A DNA stretch of 7,894 nt, from NCBI GenBank assembly GCA_946405695.1, contig CAMJIA010000067.1, positions 1 to 7,894 of the forward strand, in the 5' to 3' direction. The notes beneath the pieces are model-generated. The model saw nothing but the letters and a program-made list of their open reading frames with translations. It ran no database searches and was not told where the DNA came from. The translations under genes and the position numbers were made by a program. This DNA comes from an uncultured Prevotellaceae bacterium (GTDB lineage Bacteria; Bacteroidota; Bacteroidia; Bacteroidales; Bacteroidaceae). This document shows positions 4,722-7,894 of the stretch, one piece after another. Every line of letters begins with the position of its first letter. Position 1 is the first letter of the stretch.

Positions 4722-6494
4722 TTATTTTATCTCTACAAAATAGGGAAGACGGGCCTGGATGGCCGACTGATTATTGATGTTCTTCAGATAGCTGAACGGA
4801 GCGTAGTATTCGCCCAGTGTCTCACGCATCTGCTCATCCAGGTAGTTTCCGTGGTCCATGCTGGCTGTCAGACTCTCCCACCAGCTGGGCTCATCAGGAT
4901 AGTTGCTTGTGTAATATTCCTTAACTTTGGCAAGTTGAGCAGCTTTCTTGACGGCATCGTCCAGAGAACCAATGGCATCTACCAGCTTGATCTTCAGAGC
5001 ATCGTTACCAACCCAGACATGACCTTGGGCAATCTCCTCAACCTGTGCAACAGACAGTTTGCGGCCATCGGCCACGCGCTGGCGGAACAACTCATAGCCA
5101 CGACCGATATACTGGTCAAGCAGCGCTAACTCCTCTGCATTGAACGAACGTGACATCGCACCGAAGTTGGAATGCTTGTTGGTCTTTACCTCGCTAAACT
5201 TTATGCCCAACTTGTCTGTCAACAGCTGGCTTGCATCGGGGAATAGACCAAAGATTCCGATAGAACCTGTCAGAGTTGTGGGCTCTGAGTAGATATAGTT
5301 GGCATTACAACTAATGTAGTAACCGCCGCTGGCTGCATAGCCACCCATCGAAACCACTACAGGCTTCTTGGCTTTCAGGTTGGTGACGGCACGCCATATT
5401 TGCTCAGAAGCGTAGGCTGAGCCACCAGGAGAGTTGACACGCAGCACTACAGCCTTCACATCGTCGTTGTTCATCAGTTCTTCCAGGTCTTTGCAAACCT
5501 CATTTGCTACGATGGCGTGGTCTTGCGTCAGTAGACTTCCTGTCTGAGAATCAACGATTTCGCCAAAAGCGTAATAGATAGCAATCTTCTCGCCCTCTTT
5601 CTTCTTGTCGGCCACATTAGACATCTCGTCTAGCGTCAGTTGGTTGATATGCTCGTCCTTGTCAATCTTCAGACACTTCTTGATTTCGCCTTTTACCTCG
5701 TCTGTATAGAGCAGCTTGTCGACCAGTTTCATGCGTACCAGTTCCTTTTGGTTACAAAGTGCTACATAGCGGTCGGCATAAGCGTTCAGTGAATCAACAG
5801 AAACCTTGCGACTCTTGGACACGTCGTTCAGCATTACTTTCCAGATGCCATTCAGATATGCCTCTGTCTGTTCACGGTCGTAGTTGCTCATTTGGTCGGC
5901 AGTCATCATCTCCACGGCACTCTTGTATTTGCCGACCTTCACAGCCTGAAATTTAACACCAAACTTAGCAAGCAGGTCTTTGATGTAGTACATCTCGCCG
6001 CCCAGTCCATGCCAGTCGACCATACCTTCGGGGTTCAGGAATAGTTTGTCTGCCACGCTACATATATAATAGGTGGTCTGTGTGTACGTGTCACCATAGG
6101 CCACAATCCACTTGCCACTCTTTTTGAAGTCCAGCAGGGCCTCGCGGATGGCATGTGCTGAAGCTGGCGTGTCGCTGCTGAAGGCACCGGCCTCGATATA
6201 GATACCCTTGATGTCTTCATTGTCCTTTGCCTTTTTAATGGCATCGATGATATTGTCCAGGCCGAGGTTCTCACTAACCTGTCCTGTCAGAGATGCAAAG
6301 GGGTTACTCTGTGCACGCTCCTCCAATTGGCCGGAGAGCATCAACGTGAATACAGAGTTTTCTTCTACTTTTGTTGTGCTGGCACTCGACGCAGCCAGAC
6401 CTACCAATGAGATGGTGCCAAGAATGGCCATCACGATGGTCAACACAATGATACCGGTAATGGTTGCAAAAACATACTTAAGAAAGTCTTTCAT
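4722..6494 (-). CDS. sppA: Signal peptide peptidase SppA, 67K type
   Basis: This 590-residue inner-membrane serine protease digests signal peptides left in the membrane after secretion. An N-terminal membrane segment spans about residues 7-36, and the rest should face the periplasm. Two tandem ClpP-like domains follow, as in E. coli SppA, where one catalytic residue comes from each. The general-base Lys191 lies in VGKYKSAVE (187-195), and the nucleophile Ser389 lies in GGYAASGGYYIS (384-395). Supporting motifs are VLRVNSPGGSA (350-360) and LTGSIGIFG (408-416). Length and layout are those of the long form, not the short single-domain SppA. It is first in the run sppA-lpxK-punA-thiL and diverges from groES. 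The ATG at 6494 is supported by the membrane segment and by a promoter about 40 bases upstream. Confidence 0.97.
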   Translation of the reverse strand: MKDFLKYVFATITGIIVLTIVMAILGTISLVGLAASSASTTKVEENSVFTLMLSGQLEERAQSNPFASLTGQVSENLGLDNIIDAIKKAKDNEDIKGIYIEAGAFSSDTPASAHAIREALLDFKKSGKWIVAYGDTYTQTTYYICSVADKLFLNPEGMVDWHGLGGEMYYIKDLLAKFGVKFQAVKVGKYKSAVEMMTADQMSNYDREQTEAYLNGIWKVMLNDVSKSRKVSVDSLNAYADRYVALCNQKELVRMKLVDKLLYTDEVKGEIKKCLKIDKDEHINQLTLDEMSNVADKKKEGEKIAIYYAFGEIVDSQTGSLLTQDHAIVANEVCKDLEELMNNDDVKAVVLRVNSPGGSAYASEQIWRAVTNLKAKKPVVVSMGGYAASGGYYISCNANYIYSEPTTLTGSIGIFGLFPDASQLLTDKLGIKFSEVKTNKHSNFGAMSRSFNAEELALLDQYIGRGYELFRQRVADGRKLSVAQVEEIAQGHVWVGNDALKIKLVDAIGSLDDAVKKAAQLAKVKEYYTSNYPDEPSWWESLTASMDHGNYLDEQMRETLGEYYAPFSYLKNINNQSAIQARLPYFVEIK

Positions 6495-6534
6495 ATTTTT
6501 ATTTGATTAGTTGTTGCTATTCTCTTCAATTCTG

Positions 6535-6564
6535 CAAAGGTACAAAAAAATAGATAACTACAAA
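6535..6564 (-). promoter_or_regulatory. Bacteroidetes promoter of the sppA-lpxK-punA-thiL run
   Basis: The minus strand carries TTTG (6564 to 6561), 18 bases, then TACCTTTG (6542 to 6535), fitting the -33/-7 Bacteroidetes promoter. The start of transcription should lie near 6528, giving a leader of about 34 bases before the sppA ATG. The word GTACCTTTGCA is shared with the tRNA-Phe promoter. Confidence 0.8.
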
Positions 6565-6615
6565 AATAAAAGGACAAAAATTTGATGGAATAGGAATAAA
6601 AGTCTGAAAAAGTAT

Positions 6616-6630
6616 CTGCCAATGTGTCAG
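6616..6630 (+). promoter_or_regulatory. Imperfect palindrome upstream of groES, candidate regulator site
   Basis: CTGCCA and TGTCAG are inverted copies with one mismatch, separated by 3 bases. The centre lies about 19 bases upstream of the putative -24 element of groES. The arm CTGCCAA also has an exact inverted partner TTGGCAG at 6652-6658, within the promoter. It could bind a regulator of groESL. The classical CIRCE element is not present. Confidence 0.35.
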
Positions 6631-6640
6631 TCTTTCATGT

Positions 6641-6657
6641 TTGGCACGCTTTTGGCA
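6641..6657 (+). promoter_or_regulatory. Candidate sigma-54 (-24/-12) promoter of groES
   Basis: TTGGCACG, four bases, then TGGCA matches the sigma-54 consensus YTGGCACG-N4-TTGCW at all but one position. The invariant GG (6643-6644) and GC (6655-6656) are correctly spaced. The start of transcription would fall near 6668, giving a leader of about 39 bases before the groES ATG. No TAnnTTTG box is seen on the plus strand here. Sigma-54 use is inference from the motif. Confidence 0.5.
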
Positions 6658-6706
6658 GAACAATGGGCAGAAAACATAAAAGTCTAATCAAAATAAATAA
6701 GGTATT

Positions 6707-6979
6707 ATGAACATTAAACCATTAGGAGACCGCGTGCTGGTAGTGCCTGCACCGGCTGAAGAGAAGATTGGCGGTATTATTATTCCTGACACCGCAAAAG
6801 AGAAACCCCTGCATGGAACCATCAAGGCCGTTGGTCAGGGTACCAAGGACGAAGAGATGGTACTGAAGGCTGGCGACGAAGTGTTGTATGGCAAGTACAG
6901 TGGCACCGAACTGGAGTTCGAGGGCGAGAAGTTCCTCATGATGCGTCAATCTGACGTTTTAGCAGTCATTGAGAAATAA
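6707..6979 (+). CDS. groES: Co-chaperonin GroES (Cpn10)
   Basis: This 90-residue protein forms the seven-membered lid of the GroEL folding chamber in the cytoplasm. It opens with the family N terminus [14 protein letters not shown]. The mobile loop that docks onto GroEL is [17 protein letters not shown] (18-34). The roof region and the [14 protein letters not shown] strand (56-69) follow, and it closes with [14 protein letters not shown]. Length is normal for the family. A short AAGG lies 7 bases before the ATG. It is the first gene of a two-gene unit with groEL, diverging from sppA over a 212-base intergenic region that holds both promoters. The candidate promoter is of the -24/-12 type. Confidence 0.98.
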   Translation: MNIKPLGDRVLVVPAPAEEKIGGIIIPDTAKEKPLHGTIKAVGQGTKDEEMVLKAGDEVLYGKYSGTELEFEGEKFLMMRQSDVLAVIEK

Positions 6980-6982
6980 CCT

Positions 6983-7046
6983 CGAAATCTAGAAACATCG
7001 GAATATCGAATTATTGAAATCTCGAAACATCGAAACATCGAAAAAA
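6983..7046 (+). repeat. Degenerate octamer tandem repeat in the groES-groEL spacer
   Basis: Eight 8-base units run head to tail: CGAAATCT, AGAAACAT, CGGAATAT, CGAATTAT, TGAAATCT, CGAAACAT, CGAAACAT, CGAAAAAA. G at position 2 and A at position 4 are kept in all eight; A at 3, A at 5 and T at 8 are kept in seven. The array begins 3 bases (CCT) after the groES stop codon and ends 10 bases before the groEL ATG, filling almost the whole 77-base spacer. No hairpin is evident, and the transcript would be A-rich. Confidence 0.85.
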
Positions 7047-7050
7047 ATAA

Positions 7051-7894
<844 letters not shown>

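Noticed and set aside
6652..6670. Further TTGGCAG/TGGGCAG words at 11-12 base spacing after 6641 as repeated operators
   Set aside because: Two of the three are accounted for by the -24/-12 motif, and the third differs at a central base.
6596..6685. Ten-base direct repeat ATAAAAGTCT at 6596-6605 and 6676-6685 flanking the groES promoter
   Set aside because: It is an A-rich, short word in an A-rich region with no other shared flanks, so it is likely chance.
6543..6706. CIRCE element (HrcA operator) for groESL
   Set aside because: Neither TTAGCACTC nor its inverted partner is present upstream of groES.
6983..7046. Octamer array as a possible CRISPR
   Set aside because: Units are 8 bases with no spacers between them, and there are no cas genes.

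Overview
The window looks like chromosomal DNA from a member of the Bacteroidales, most likely Prevotellaceae. This rests on three things. Three minus-strand promoters carry the Bacteroidetes -7 box TAnnTTTG, all as TACCTTTG. Start codons mostly lack strong Shine-Dalgarno sequences. The proteins (a type II pantothenate kinase beginning MGIVIGIDVG, a 67K-type SppA of 590 residues, GroES and GroEL) read like Bacteroidales orthologues. Genus-level placement is inference. No mobile element, CRISPR array, phage gene or defence system is visible; the genes are housekeeping genes.

Layout. Everything from the left edge to about 6494 is read on the minus strand, so it is described here from right to left. 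A promoter at 6535-6564 starts the run sppA (inner-membrane protease), lpxK (lipid A 4'-kinase), punA (purine nucleoside phosphorylase) and thiL (thiamine-monophosphate kinase). These genes are tightly packed: lpxK overlaps punA by 116 bases and punA abuts thiL as TAAATG. The run ends at a hairpin terminator at 1676-1724. The tRNA-Phe(GAA) promoter is embedded in that hairpin. The tRNA (1543-1615) is followed by a strong terminator (1487-1525). Only 24 bases further on, coaW begins with no visible promoter of its own. After the coaW terminator comes a small secreted helical protein (54-401) with a promoter and a two-site direct repeat, then a terminator at the left edge.

On the plus strand, divergent from sppA, are groES (complete) and groEL (first 279 codons, cut by the right edge). 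Upstream of groES is a -24/-12 motif that closely fits a sigma-54 promoter, next to an imperfect palindrome.

The least explained structure is a pair of degenerate 8-bp tandem repeat arrays. One lies in the sppA-lpxK spacer (five units) and the other in the groES-groEL spacer (eight units). Both lie in the same orientation relative to transcription, and both begin exactly 3 bases after the upstream stop codon with the same words, TAA-NCT-CGAAAT. Other points worth a look are the LytTR-like direct repeat upstream of the small secreted protein, the long lpxK/punA overlap, and the tRNA-terminator-coaW arrangement.
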